Source: Maratus speciosus (Eukaryota > Arthropoda > Arachnida > Araneae > Salticidae). Taken from it: a stretch of 64,000 nt of DNA. The stretch spans positions 671,048,484 to 671,112,483 of the forward strand of contig OZ010788.1 in the NCBI GenBank assembly GCA_963932465.1. Direction: 5' to 3'. The translations under genes and the position numbers were made by a program. This document shows positions 34,911 to 45,485 of this stretch, piece by piece; position 1 is the stretch's first letter, and each line of letters opens with the position of its first letter. The notes below the pieces were generated by a model, which worked only from the letters and a program-made list of their open reading frames with translations, was not told the DNA's origin and searched no databases.

Positions 34911-36557
34911 ATGGATAAGCTTAATCGATTAAAAGGCACCGTAAAGGCTGCTATTACAAGATTAGAGCAGTTTTTAACCGACACTACTGATATAAAAACA
35001 ACGAATGTGAGCACATTAGAAGTAAAATTAAAAAAGACAGAAGCTCTTCAAAATAAATTAGAGGAAATTAGAGAACAATATTTTGACATCCAAGAATTAT
35101 CTGCGCAACAAGTGCAAGATATAGAGGAGGATATCGACACTGCTAATGAAAGGCTCGAACAAATTGAGGTAAGCTTAAAAGTTTTATTAGCATCTTTTGA
35201 AAATAAATGTAATATCGCAAGTGTAAATATTAATGATCATTCAAATGAAAACAAAACAAAGGTGCGCCTCCCTGAAATTCCATTACCTTCATTCGGTGGT
35301 GATTACTGTGACTTTGCTAATTTTAAAACGCAGTTTACTAACTTGATTGTTAACAATCCTCAATTAGATAATAATCAGAAGCTATTTTATTTAAAAGCTT
35401 CTTTAAAAAACGAAGCTAAACATTTAGAATCACCTGATGATGATTTCAATTCATTGTTTCAAGCTCTGATACACAGATACGAAAATAAAAGATTGTTAAT
35501 CGATTCACATATTTCTGCAATTTTAAATTATGAAAAAATGCAATATGAATCCCCTAAAGAATTGCGTAATTTTATTGATTGTGTCAACAAAAACGTTCGC
35601 GCACTGAAAATTATGGAATATACGCAAAATAATTTATCAGAAAGTGTGTTCATAAATATAATTCTGAAAAAATTGCATAACGAAACTCAAAAGCAGTTTG
35701 AATTATCTCTTCAAAACTCAGATGTTCCGAGTTTTGACTATTTAATTGCTTTTTTGGAAAAAAGATGCTTAGTTTTAGAAGCGATAAAACTTTCGACTGA
35801 CGCCGGAATGTCTGTAACGAAGCCCTCGAAATCTAAGAACAATTGCGCAGTAAATAAATCCAGATCATTTTTTATCAACGATAATAAAAATAAAAATAAT
35901 GTAAAGCCATGTGTGTTATGCAATTCGCCTCACCCCCTTTTCAAATGTTCTGCTTTTTTAAACATGAGTATTCGTGAAAGGAAAATGATTGTAAGTAAGA
36001 ATAAATTATGTTCAAATTGTTTACGATTACATCAAGGTCAATGCAATTCTAAATTTACCTGTAGGAGATGCAAATTAGTACATAACACCTTACTATGTGA
36101 AGTAAATGAAAATATGATGTCAGAAACGGCAATAATAAATAAAAATAACGAGTTTGTTAAAACCAAACAAATAAGCAATTCTGAATCTGAGAATAAAGAA
36201 ACGCCATTAATTGGTTCCAATTTGTTACTAGAAGATAAAAGAAATTGCGCAATATTAAACACAGCTATAATTTTAGTAACAGATGTGTATGGAAATAAAA
36301 TTAGATTAAGAACAATTCTAGATAATGGGTCGTCTATCCACGCTTTAAGTAATAGCGCATGCAAGAAATTAAATCTAAAACCAAAACCATTCAAGGGTGT
36401 TATTTCCGGTATTAATGAATCACACCAGGAAATAAAACAAATTATCAATGCAAAAATATCAAATGAAAAGGGAACATTTTCTAAAACATTAGAGTTTGCA
36501 GTTCTACCAAAAATAACAAACAATATTCCTGTTGAAAGATTAGACATTTCAAACTAA
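34911..36557 (+). CDS. BEL/Pao Gag-protease part of the polyprotein
   Basis: A 548-residue frame. The ATG at 34911 was preferred because an upstream GTG-initiated extension would overlap the primer-binding site. Residues 1-110 are rich in Lys, Glu and Leu with coiled-coil character. About 120-290 resembles the DUF1759/Pao Gag region (LPEIPLPSFGG, then LFYLKASLKNEA). About 334-396 holds Cys/His knuckles (CVLC...H...KC, CSNC, CRRC...H...C) of the nucleocapsid type. The retropepsin active site follows at about 471 as LDNGSS, where DSG or DTG is usual. The frame ends at TAA; the same frame then continues into the pol region, so this looks like one gag-pol frame cut by a nonsense codon rather than a natural gag stop. 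It would supply the capsid, RNA binding and the maturation protease. Confidence 0.92.
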   Translation: MDKLNRLKGTVKAAITRLEQFLTDTTDIKTTNVSTLEVKLKKTEALQNKLEEIREQYFDIQELSAQQVQDIEEDIDTANERLEQIEVSLKVLLASFENKCNIASVNINDHSNENKTKVRLPEIPLPSFGGDYCDFANFKTQFTNLIVNNPQLDNNQKLFYLKASLKNEAKHLESPDDDFNSLFQALIHRYENKRLLIDSHISAILNYEKMQYESPKELRNFIDCVNKNVRALKIMEYTQNNLSESVFINIILKKLHNETQKQFELSLQNSDVPSFDYLIAFLEKRCLVLEAIKLSTDAGMSVTKPSKSKNNCAVNKSRSFFINDNKNKNNVKPCVLCNSPHPLFKCSAFLNMSIRERKMIVSKNKLCSNCLRLHQGQCNSKFTCRRCKLVHNTLLCEVNENMMSETAIINKNNEFVKTKQISNSESENKETPLIGSNLLLEDKRNCAILNTAIILVTDVYGNKIRLRTILDNGSSIHALSNSACKKLNLKPKPFKGVISGINESHQEIKQIINAKISNEKGTFSKTLEFAVLPKITNNIPVERLDISN

Positions 36558-39500
36558 TGCATCCCTAACTACATAGAATTAGCGGACAATAATTTTCATA
36601 TACCTGGTCAGGTTGATGCATTGATTGGTAGCGAGGTATTTTTTGACATTTTAAAGAGTGAGCAAATTCGTTTAGCAAATGCTAATTGTATGTTACAGAA
36701 TACAGTATTTGGGTATATAATCGCAGGTTCACTTCCACAAGTTGAAAATAAGTCATATTGTTGCCTCTTAACTGAAAATAGCTTAGACAATACTTTACAG
36801 AAATTTTTTGAAATAGAATCTTTACCTGGGGATAATAAAGAAACTGTCAAAGGGGATGAAGAAATATTTTGTGAGGAACATTTTAGAAGAACCTATAAAC
36901 GCGATCACACCGGTAGATTTACAGTACAGCTACCATTGAAAGAAAATGCAGAATCAGTGTTAGGAAGTTCTAGAGAAATTGCAACTAGGCGATTAAATAG
37001 TTTATGGGCTAAATTAGATAAAAATAAAACAATAGCTAATTTATATACAGCTTTTATGGAAGAATACGAAACTTTGGGGCATATGACACAAATTAAAAAT
37101 GAAAACGAAAATAAGCTATCTTATTACATTCCACATCATGCTGTGTATAAACCAGAAAAATTATCCACTCCCCTGAGAGTTGTCTTCAATGCAAGTTCAA
37201 ATACATCTAGTGGTTATTCACTTAATTCTAATTTATTAAATGGGGGAACGGTTCAGCAAGATTTATTTTCGATTATAACCAGATTCCGTACCCACAAATA
37301 TGCATTCTGTGCAGACATTAAGAAAATGTACAGACAGATACTGATTGACCCACAACAGAGAAATTTGCAAAAAATTCTTTGGAAGTCCAGTACGGACGCC
37401 CCGATAAAAATATATGAACTCAACACGATTACATATGGTACTGTTAGTGCTCCCTTTCTTGCCACACGAACGTTGAAAGCTCTTGCTGATGAAGAAAGAA
37501 AAGATTTTCCAAAAGCTGCAGAAGTGATTCATAACGACATGTATGTTGATGATTGTTTATCTGGTGCAGGTTCCTTAGAAGACGCACAGGACTTGCAATC
37601 TCAATTAATTCTGATCTTAAAAAGGGGAGGGATGGAGCTACACAAGTGGGTTTCTAATCATCCTGAATTATTACAAGACGCAGCCATATCAGAATATGCA
37701 TTTGATGAACACCCGCAGCAAATTTCTGTAAAAACTTTAGGGATGCTTTGGAAACCTCAATCAGATAATTTTACTTTTAAAATTAGTATCGAACCCAAAG
37801 ATGTCTATACTAAGAGAGAAGTTTTGGCACAAATTGCTAAAATTTATGATCCCTTAGGCCTAATTGGCCCTATTCTAACCAAAGCAAAAATTTTCATGCA
37901 ACATTTATGGGAATTAAAGATAAATTGGAATCAACACCTGCCTGCCAGTTCTCTTCGGGAATGGCAAAATTTTCTGGTTAAATTGACAGAAATGAATCAT
38001 CTTACAATTCCGCGATATGTTTTGTCTGACAACATTGCAGGTCTAGATTTACACGGATTTTCAGACGCTTCTGTAAAGGCCTATGGAGCAGCCATCTACA
38101 TAAGATCTCTCTCCACAACTGGACAGTTCAAGTCTAATCTTTTGTGCAGCAAGTCCCGTGTGGCCCCCCTAAAGCCAATGACCATCCCGCGACTAGAGTT
38201 GTGTGCAGCTCTACTTTTGACAAAACTGGTTCAAAAAATATTTCCCATCCTACAGCTATGCTTTGAAAAGGTGTGGCTATGGACAGATTCGTCGATTGTT
38301 CTATTTTGGCTTAACACACCACCCCACAAACTTAAAACTTTCGTTTCCAATAGAGTCACCACGATCCAGTCTATTTCTGAGAATTATCACTGGAACCATG
38401 TATCTTCAAAATCCAATCCAGCAGATATCATCTCCAGAGGTGCAACAGCCAAGGATCTGATCAATAATGATTTGTGGTGGTTTGGTCCGGAATTTCTTCA
38501 AAGGGAAATTATAGTTCCCAAACAATTTCCTACTCTCAAAGACATTGACTGTGATCATGAACTAAAAACTGATTTTAATTTATTGACTTTTCATAAAGAC
38601 TCTAACGATTTTTTTAATGTTTTATATAATTCTTCTAATAATTTTCTCAAATTAATTAGAGCATGTAGTTTTATTTTTAGGTTCATCAATAACAGCCGCC
38701 ATAGAGATATAAAACGGAAACAGCTCACGGGAATTGAGCTACAAAATAGTTTACAATTTTTGGTAAAAAAGGCCCAGGAAGGTAAGTTCGCTCCTGAATT
38801 AGCAGCACTCAGAAAGGGACAAACTGTTCCTTCTTGCAGTAAGTTAAAGGGATTAGACCCCTTCATTGACAACTGTGGATTACTTCGTGTAGGGGGCAGA
38901 TTAATAAATTCTGACTTACCTTTTGATGCTAAGCACCAATTAATTCTGCCCAATGATCATAAGCTCACTAAATTAATTTTTGAATACTTTCATAAAAAGT
39001 ACTTTCACATAGGTGCTCAGGGATTAGTTCATCAAGTGCGGATGAAATATTGGCCTATAAAGGCTAAAGGCATTGCCCGAAAAACAGTGCACACTTGTGT
39101 CACATGTTTCAGGCATAACCCCAAAACGCTAGATCAGTTAATGGGAGACCTCCCATCGCAACGCGTAACACCTAACCACACGTTTCTCAATTCAGGTGTC
39201 GATTTTTGTGGCCTCTTCCACATTAAGTACAAAAATCAGAGAAAGGGCACTTATTCCAAAAGTTATGTGGCCATATTTATATGCATGGCTACCAAGGCTA
39301 TTCATCTAGAGATAGTAAGCGAGTTATCCGCTGCTGCATTCATCGCTACGCTTAAAAGATTTTGTGCCAGGAGAGGCAAAGTAAATACGCTAACTTCTGA
39401 CAATGCCACTAATTTTAAAGGTGCGTCAACAGAATTAAATAACTTTAAGAAATTATTGGCCACTCCCAACGAGGAATTATCAAATTTCTTTGCCGAAGAA

Positions 39501-39905
39501 TTTATAACTTGGAAATTTATCCCTCCGCGATCTCCTAATTTTGGCGGTCTATGGGAAGCTGGCATTAAGTCCTTCAAACATCATTTGCTTAGGGCCGTAG
39601 GTAATAATAAAATTACTCTAGAGGACTTTGAAACTCTAGTAGTCCAAATTGAGGGGATCTTAAATTCCCGACCTTTATTTCCGCTTTCTGATTACATAAA
39701 TGGGTTTGAAGTGCTTACGCCAGGGCATTTTTTAATTGTCAGACCCATTAATAGTATTCCAGAGCCTAATGTTATAAATATTTCTGAAAATAGATTAACC
39801 CATTGGCAATTAATTACCAAATATGTTCAATGCATTTGGAAACGTTGGTCTATTGACTACTTAAATCACTTGCAGCTGCGCGGTAAGTGGCAATTTACAA
39901 AATAA
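36558..39905 (+). CDS. BEL/Pao Pol part: reverse transcriptase, RNase H, integrase
   Basis: Open from just after the TAA, in the same frame as gag-protease, for 1115 residues; there is no natural start. It opens with the Pao-type VDALIGSEVFFDIL block at the end of the protease region. Reverse transcriptase follows: LRVVFNASS at about 206, ADIKKMYRQI at about 252, and MYVDD, the catalytic YxDD motif, at about 328-332. RNase H has GFSDAS with Asp at about 503 and WTDSS at about 575-579. Integrase has an HHCC zinc-binding region (FHIG...H...CVTC, about 812-849) and DDE residues in VDFCG (about 882), SDNATNF (about 948) and GLWEAG (Glu about 1000). It ends at TAA inside the C-terminal integrase region; the frame again continues past it. 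All catalytic motifs look intact, so the element is near-intact but interrupted twice. Confidence 0.93.
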   Translation, partial: CIPNYIELADNNFHIPGQVDALIGSEVFFDILKSEQIRLANANCMLQNTVFGYIIAGSLPQVENKSYCCLLTENSLDNTLQKFFEIESLPGDNKETVKGDEEIFCEEHFRRTYKRDHTGRFTVQLPLKENAESVLGSSREIATRRLNSLWAKLDKNKTIANLYTAFMEEYETLGHMTQIKNENENKLSYYIPHHAVYKPEKLSTPLRVVFNASSNTSSGYSLNSNLLNGGTVQQDLFSIITRFRTHKYAFCADIKKMYRQILIDPQQRNLQKILWKSSTDAPIKIYELNTITYGTVSAPFLATRTLKALADEERKDFPKAAEVIHNDMYVDDCLSGAGSLEDAQDLQSQLILILKRGGMELHKWVSNHPELLQDAAISEYAFDEHPQQISVKTLGMLWKPQSDNFTFKISIEPKDVYTKREVLAQIAKIYDPLGLIGPILTKAKIFMQHLWELKINWNQHLPASSLREWQNFLVKLTEMNHLTIPRYVLSDNIAGLDLHGFSDASVKAYGAAIYIRSLSTTGQFKSNLLCSKSRVAPLKPMTIPRLELCAALLLTKLVQKIFPILQLCFEKVWLWTDSSIVLFWLNTPPHKLKTFVSNRVTTIQSISENYHWNHVSSKSNPADIISRGATAKDLINNDLWWFGPEFLQREIIVPKQFPTLKDIDCDHELKTDFNLLTFHKDSNDFFNVLYNSSNNFLKLIRACSFIFRFINNSRHRDIKRKQLTGIELQNSLQFLVKKAQEGKFAPELAALRKGQTVPSCSKLKGLDPFIDNCGLLRVGGRLINSDLPFDAKHQLILPNDHKLTKLIFEYFHKKYFHIGAQGLVHQVRMKYWPIKAKGIARKTVHTCVTCFRHNPKTLDQLMGDLPSQRVTPNHTFLNSGVDFCGLFHIKYKNQRKGTYSKSYVAIFICMATKAIHLEIVSELSAAAFIATLKRFCARRGKVNTLTSDNATNFKGASTELNNFKKLLATPNEELSNFFAEEFITWKFIPPRSPNFGGLWEAGIKSFKHHLLRAVGNNKITLEDFETLVVQIEGILNSRPLFPLSDYINGFEVLTPGHFLIVRPINSIPEPNVINISENRLTHWQLITKYVQCIWKRWSIDYLNHLQLRGKWQFTK

Positions 39906-40097
39906 AACGTAAAGTTAGGATCTCTAGTGTTATTAAAAGAAGAAAATCTCCCACCATGTAAGTGGGCTCTAGCCCGAATTCTGGAAATAATTCCAGGCAG
40001 GGACAATAGGGTTCGTGCAGTCAAAGTCAAAACTGCATGTGGTATATTTTTAAGAAGCATTTCAAAAGTATGCCTGTTACCCATTCAGGACTCTTAA
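39906..40097 (+). pseudogene. C-terminal integrase tail of the BEL polyprotein, past a second in-frame TAA
   Basis: Directly after the TAA at 39903-39905, and in the same frame, 63 codons read as a typical BEL/Pao Pol C-terminus: a VGSLVLLKEEN-like strand (here VKLGSLVLLKEEN), a PCKWALARI block and a VRAVKVKT block, ending at TAA 40095-40097. This is the domain normally fused to the integrase core, so the upstream TAA truncates the product. No initiation codon is expected here. Confidence 0.85.
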
Positions 40098-40271
40098 ATA
40101 ATGTTTATGCATCATTGTATTTCTTATATATATTATTTTTAAGTAATTTCCCTGATTGTTTTGTATATTAGTATTTTGTATTTTAGTATCATTTTTAGTG
40201 TTAATTAGTTATCTATTGTATTATGTTTATATTAATTGCTGAAATATGTCATATTTCATCCCCGGGCGGCA
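40098..40271 (+). other. BEL 3' untranslated region with short G-rich tract
   Basis: AT-rich spacer ending CCCCGGGCGGCA immediately before the 3' LTR. The GGGCGGCA stretch is the likely plus-strand primer region, although it is not a pure polypurine tract. Confidence 0.6.
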
Positions 40272-40523
40272 TGTTCCGTTCCGGAAATAGAATGAGCTCC
40301 CCCTAGCGAGCAGTCTGTAAAAAAGTTAGTTAAGCTGTTGATCGTCAAAGCATCAACACGTCTCCAAAAACACTCCATCCAAACTACGCGATGGATATTA
40401 ATTATGATTTTCAATTTATTCAAGTTTGTTAAATTTATGTTGTGTAAGTCTTGTGCAGTTTTAAGTGTGAATAAAATCAATTAAAAAGAAAATTAACGTC
40501 TACAGTCCACATCATATCCACCA
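40272..40523 (+). repeat. 3' LTR of BEL/Pao element
   Basis: Direct copy of the 5' LTR with TG...CA ends, followed by the GATGC duplication at 40524-40528. AATAAA at 40470-40475 is the likely polyadenylation signal for the element's RNA. Confidence 0.95.
40470..40475 (+). terminator. Candidate polyadenylation signal in the 3' LTR
   Basis: AATAAA hexamer about 48 bases before the LTR end; the same hexamer is at the matching place in the 5' LTR. Confidence 0.5.
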
Positions 40524-41084
40524 GATGCATTTTTTTTTTTTTTTTTTTTTTGTTTTTGGGACGGGAACAAATAATGACGATTTTATTAATCTATCTATTT
40601 CGTTGAGAGTTTCCTGACAGAATATGGCAGGGGAGTTTATGGACCGTCATTCTTAATTTGTCATCAGAGTTAAATTCCATGTCTAAAAAAGGCACAAAGG
40701 GGTTTAAATATTTAAAAGTTACCGGAATAAAAACAATTCTAAATTTAGTTTAGATGTTTGATGAATAATGTGCTCTCCGGAATTATTTTTCTAATAAAAC
40801 CAAGCGACCAGAAAAAAAGGAATTTGTTTCATTTTCTTCAAAGAAATTTGTCGCTCATGGAGGGAGTTAAACTGGGGTGGTCTCTGTATGGAGGTAAAAT
40901 TAATATTGGCCCTATGGGAATAATTTTCGTTCCGGGAAAAGTGGTCTTTCATAGAGGTTGTCACTTAATGGAGGTGGTCGCACAGGGATGTTTCACTGTA
41001 GATGTTAAGGGTTAAAAATATACCTTTTAATTAAAATTTCTTAGTACTTTAGGCTTGCAATTCCTGCGCACATCTTATGAGAAT

Positions 41085-41400
41085 ATTTTTATTATTAATT
41101 GCTGTTCCATTCATACAAATACGTCACTTTGTTTGAAATGGAAGACTCTATAATTGTTAAGGTTGCTGAAAGTAGAAGTAGCAGTGCCTTGGATTGAACG
41201 TATCTAGAGAAAAATATTTTAAACTTTTATTTAATTTATTTTAATGCGTCATCTTGTTCATATACATCAGTTTCATTTTTAAATGCGTAGCTGGGCAGTA
41301 GTAAAAGTAGCAGTGTTTCCGATTAAACTTGCGTTGAAGAAAATATTTAACTGCCGTACATTCATTTTAATACGTCACTTTGCTCAAGTTTTCAGAATTT
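41085..41400 (+). repeat. Partial relative of the 14.2 kb foldback element
   Basis: Shares TTAATTGC.GTTCCATT, CAAATACGTCACTTTGTTT, TTGAAAGTAGAAGTAGCAGTG-type and CTTGGATTGAA words with 14390-14560. The GTAGAAGTAGCAGTG word appears again in degraded form near 41300. Confidence 0.55.
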
Positions 41401-41840
41401 ATTTTCAGGATATTTAACCATATATTGGGATATTGTATAATAGGGTGTTGGTACATACTTGATTGCTTTTACACAGAATTTCTATGGATTCTCCGATAGA
41501 AGATGCGTAGTAATTAGATGTTGGGTAAATAATTTTTGCTTGATCAAAATCTATTAGGATATTCTGATTAAAATTTAAGTGCGATAGAACAGTAATTGAC
41601 GACAAAATTTTATATCCGACTCCTTGATTTTAGGCTCCTTGATTTTTTCTTTGAATTTTCATTTGTCATTCCTATGTTTTCCATCCGTCTATTCCTATCA
41701 GTTCTAAAAGGAAAAGCATATACACCAGCCAATTCATCTTTCGGTGTTGGGGTTTTTTTTGTACAAATTAACTCTTTTAATTTTCTTGATGGACAGGCTA
41801 TTATTTATATACCGATGTTATTGTACATATATCATCATCA

Positions 41841-42120
41841 TCAACCGTTTTCAATGCACTGCTGGATGTAGGTCTCCCCCAGATTTTTCCAATGTTTCCT
41901 GTCTAGTGCTTTAGTCATCCAATTTACACCGGCTACTTTTCTAATTTCATCACTCCATCTTACTTGAGGTCGTCTTCTTGGCCGTTTTACATCTCTGGGA
42001 TACCACTGTATGGTGTTTGTGCTCCATCTATTGTCTTGTCTTCTTGCGATGTGCCCATCCCATTTCCATTTTAGCCGTTTAATTCTTTCAAAATAATTAA
42101 GTCATCTCCGATTCGCTGAC
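41841..42120 (-). pseudogene. 3' end of a non-LTR (LINE) reverse transcriptase ORF
   Basis: On the minus strand an open frame of 86 codons has the C-terminal signature of arthropod LINE polyproteins: KWDGHIARRQDNRW, then IQWYPRDVKRPRRRPQVRW, SDEIRKVAG, W...ALDR..WKNLGETY and a TGA stop. It is followed directly by TGATGATGAT, a short trinucleotide tail typical of RTE-like LINE 3' ends. Upstream of 42101 the frame breaks, and related residues (IGDDLIILKEL) continue in another frame, so the copy is 5'-truncated and frameshifted. The clade (RTE-like) is inferred. Confidence 0.8.
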
Positions 42121-42274
42121 GACATTTTAATTTTCAGTAACAGTCCTGAAGAATTGTACATATATATTATATATTATATGTATATCATTGTACATATATT
42201 GTATATTATATAAAGCATACAATTTCTCGTGCAGACCAGGTAAATAGTTCAACTTTTTGGTTCTTTACTTAGTT

Positions 42275-42350
42275 AAAATTTCTGGTTTGAAAAAATACTT
42301 TGAATGTACCTGTCGAGTCCATCGGACCCGTCTGGTAGGCGGGGGATTAA
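42275..42350. mobile_element. One end of a TTAA MITE (CCCCCGCCTACCAGA family)
   Basis: The right end, reverse-complemented, reads TTAA-TCCCCCGCCTACCAGACGG and continues with CGACAGGTACATTCAAAG and CCAGAAATTT as in 26991-27190. The opposite end was not found. Confidence 0.6.
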
Positions 42351-43299
42351 ATATTGCATTAATATATAGTAAATATAGTATCACATTTTTATTTAATACG
42401 ATTAATTTTCTGGCAAGTAAACCTTCAGCAACATAAGTGCTGTTTGTTCTTTTAACCAGTTTAGTAGATAATTTTTATCCGGGATCATGAACTACTTATG
42501 CAGAAAAATATGGGAACAACAATAACAGAACAACCAAACTTTTACAACAACTTTTACACAAACACGTGTTATATTTGTGTTTTCATTTAGAATTGTAGAT
42601 GGCAGCCCAACACAATATTCTCCCTTATTCGTGAAAATCATATCATTTACCTATGTAAACAGAATACAATTTAGAATGTGAATGTCTAAGTGTAACTTGT
42701 GCTCATTTATTAATGCGCTGTAATTAAATGTAAATTATATATCTAATCTCCAGCCTACCTCATCTTTTGTGTAATGGGATAATGATTAAAAATAAGTTAA
42801 AAATACAGTAACCCCTACATAAGCTAATGAAGCCTTCAGATTTTTTTTAAGTCAAATAAGCATTTTTCGAATCAGAACTTTTACTTGACACATTGTTGGC
42901 CAGCAATTTTTTAAGAAATGTGTGTTTTGAGAGAATGGAAACAGCTTTTCTGAAAGTCGATTGCCTAGACAGGTTTTTCGAATTTATCTATTTATAAATA
43001 TTGAAAATGTTTGGATTTTATATGAAATTTCATAAAGTCTAACAAACAATGGCTAACTATTTGATATACAGGCGTAATCTTTCTGATAAGACCTTACTGA
43101 TATTTTATTCAAGAAAAATGGCGTAGGTTATTCTAAGAATCCAGTGCACACCTTTAGTCAATAACGTCTCATTTTAGAAACACGAGTATACTCGTGAGCG
43201 GTCAACAAAGAGTTAATTATTTAATTTAATAAGGTATCAGAAAGAAACCAAAAGCATTTTATTAAATAAATTTTCTCTTTCAAAAGATGTTGATTTGAC
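42351..43299. other. No gene recognised
   Basis: AT-rich. A TACAGTAACCCC word near 42804 could be one terminus of a pogo-like element; no partner was found. Confidence 0.45.
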
Positions 43300-43543
43300 T
43301 TAACCCTTTAGTGCGAAGCTTTGCATATATACAAGCAACAGTGTTTTGAATTTAACAGATCTTTTTTATTCGTATATACCTAATTCACACCAGAAAATTA
43401 AAATAGTAATAGTTTCTTTAATTAATAACAGACATTCCGTATTTAAATAAAGCGAAATTAACCATTGAAACTTTCTGGTGTTAAGTCAGATACTCACCAC
43501 GTACTTTCTAGAATGTATTCTATCATGGGAATTAAAGGGTTAA
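43300..43543. mobile_element. TTAA-flanked MITE, CCCTTTA ends
   Basis: TTAA flanks 236 bp with 7 bp inverted ends CCCTTTA / TAAAGGG, the right end being offset by one base. Internal CACACCAGAAAATTAAAAT and TTTCTGGTG words resemble the other MITEs. Confidence 0.65.
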
Positions 43544-43854
43544 ATGTTAGGGTTTATAAAATAGATAATTATATAAAATAAGGTATTTGGAGGCATACTT
43601 ATTAAAATATTTACTAATTTTCAATATTTTAGCGTAAAATAGCCACACGACAGTAGTTTTTACTTATATTGCAGATGTGCAACAAAATAAAAGATTTAAG
43701 CATGTATATATGAAAAATGTGTCTCTGGGTTTTTTTTTCATTATTTTTACTGTGTGATAAACCTTTCAGGGAATCATATATCATTTTTTGAAACAAAATA
43801 AGAAATCGCGCATTTAAGGGTTAAAAAAATCAGAAGGTTCAGAACTTTGCTAGC

Positions 43855-44041
43855 AGGGTTTCTAGTTTGGCCTCCAATTTTAATTGAAATTTCAAATTCA
43901 CATCGGAAATTTCGAAACCAAAATTTTCACTTTATGTGATGAATAACTGCCTCTCATTAAATAAAGCGCATAGTACTATTCTTTATTTCTGGTGTGACCT
44001 CGAAATTTCTGAATAAAAATGGAGGTGAAACTGGCAACCAT
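43855..44041. mobile_element. Small inverted-repeat element
   Basis: GGGTTTCTAGTTTGGCCTCC and GGAGGTGAAACTGGCAACC face each other, with TTGAAATTTC / GAAATTTC inside. About 187 bp, non-coding. Confidence 0.5.
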
Positions 44042-45234
44042 GTTTGCAGTACATAGAAGAGTACGTCCAAAATATTCGTTGTGAAGTGTTGCCAGACCCC
44101 TGTTTTTTAAAAAATTCAGATTGCTTGAATGTTGCCACCTTTTTGAAATAGTACATTTCGCTTTATTTTTCCTTTATTGAATCTCCCATTAAATAAAGTA
44201 ATTATTACTACTTCAAAAAAGTGGTAGAATGTAATAAATCTGAATTAAAAAAATGTATTGAACTGACAATACTGAGCCAATGTATGATATACGTAAAAAT
44301 CAGTTAAACGGAGCTTAAAATTTTAATGGAGAAAAAAAAGTAAGAATAGTCTGTTACAACGATACACCCTTTAACATAAATTCATTTTTCGAACTTGAAA
44401 ATAGTTATTTTTTAATAATAATTTATAATAGTTATTAGTATACGTGTAGTTTACGCTATATTTTAATTTGGATCTGGATTTGCTACGCAAGATTTTATAA
44501 AATATCTTTTATAGATGCAGATATTTGTGTTTTGTGTCCAAATAAAGATTGTTATTAGGGTTGATTAAAATTACATGAAGAAAGATACTCTTACACTAAT
44601 TCAGTCTGTAATGTATCCTTAGATATGATGAAATTCTGAATCTCCACATACATTTGGATTTACGAATATAAATTGAAGAAGCAGTCAAGGCATCACATAA
44701 AATCGTGTTTAACGTTACAATTATTAAAAGTTACATTACCTAAATCTTTGAGTCTTATAATGCTTTTTTATAAGACTTACTTATAAATTAAATATTGTAT
44801 CGACATTAGATAATATGTGAAACAGGATTAAATTAAAACATGACTTGTACAGTTCACGTCAGGGCCTCTGATCTTCAGGCTTACTAGTTAAAAATACAAT
44901 AATTGAAATTAAAAGCTTTCACTTGGGAAAAAGAAATTGTATTGCTTAATAACTCATATGCTCGTATGCTCAAAATTATCCTAATTTCATTCGCATACTT
45001 AAATCTATTTTCAGAAGCATCATAATACATTATTTAAATTCTTAAAATAACCATTTTATAGCAGTCTACTTTCCACAGTAGACGCCTCAATTTTAAATAA
45101 TTTACAGATTGTTCGAATTAGATGCGCAACTCTAAGATTTAGTAGAAAACTTTTAATAAATGATGATAAAGATACAAGGTTTACTCATTGAACAACTCTA
45201 AGTACAATTATAATACATATGTACAATTTTAGGA
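44042..45234. other. No gene recognised
   Basis: AT-rich; no supported frame or terminus. Confidence 0.5.
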
Positions 45235-45485
45235 ACGACAGAAGAAATCCTCTCGGGGAGGGAAAAAGCAACACACGTACATGCTTTACCATCCCACCTT
45301 CTTCCCGCCTCTCCTGAACATCTCTGCGAGGGAAAAAATATCGCAAGACGCGTACATTTCACACCCTCTCCGAATCGTGTCTCAGAACATACTCCGCGTG
45401 AAAACTTCAGGGGATGATGGGAAAATCTCTGACAGCAGCTAATGACGTGAAATTAGGGAATGCCGTTTAATGCTGCCACCTAGTG
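45235..45485. other. GC- and CpG-richer island, function unknown
   Basis: About 250 bp much richer in G and C than the surroundings, with CGCGTAC, TCTCGGGGAGG and GACGCGTACAT words. GAGGGAAAAA...ACACGTACAT and GAGGGAAAAA...GCGTACAT form an imperfect direct repeat about 95 bp apart. No frame or known element. It could be a regulatory island, an exon remnant or an unrecognised repeat. Confidence 0.35.

Larger units (their letters stand above)
34115..40998. mobile_element. pogo-like element hosting the BEL insertion (inferred)
   Basis: TA followed by CAGTTAAACCCAACTAAATC at the left, and GTTTCACTG followed by TA at the right (reverse complement CAGTGAAACATCCC). Inside both ends are GGTAGTCTCTTAATGGA and GGTGGTCTCTGTATGGA / GTCACTTAATGGAGG words. 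Removing the BEL element and a TTAA MITE leaves about 0.8 kb, a plausible size for a Tigger-type MITE. Termini match only loosely, so the pairing is an inference. Confidence 0.45.

Noticed and set aside
36038..36547. 169-residue minus-strand frame under the BEL gag-protease
   Set aside because: Shadow of the real plus-strand frame; no motif.
36555..36557. TAA read as a sense codon (variant genetic code) or programmed readthrough
   Set aside because: The second BEL and the LINE use TAA, TAG and TGA in ways that fit the standard code, and the context after the TAA is not a known readthrough signal. Point mutation is simpler.
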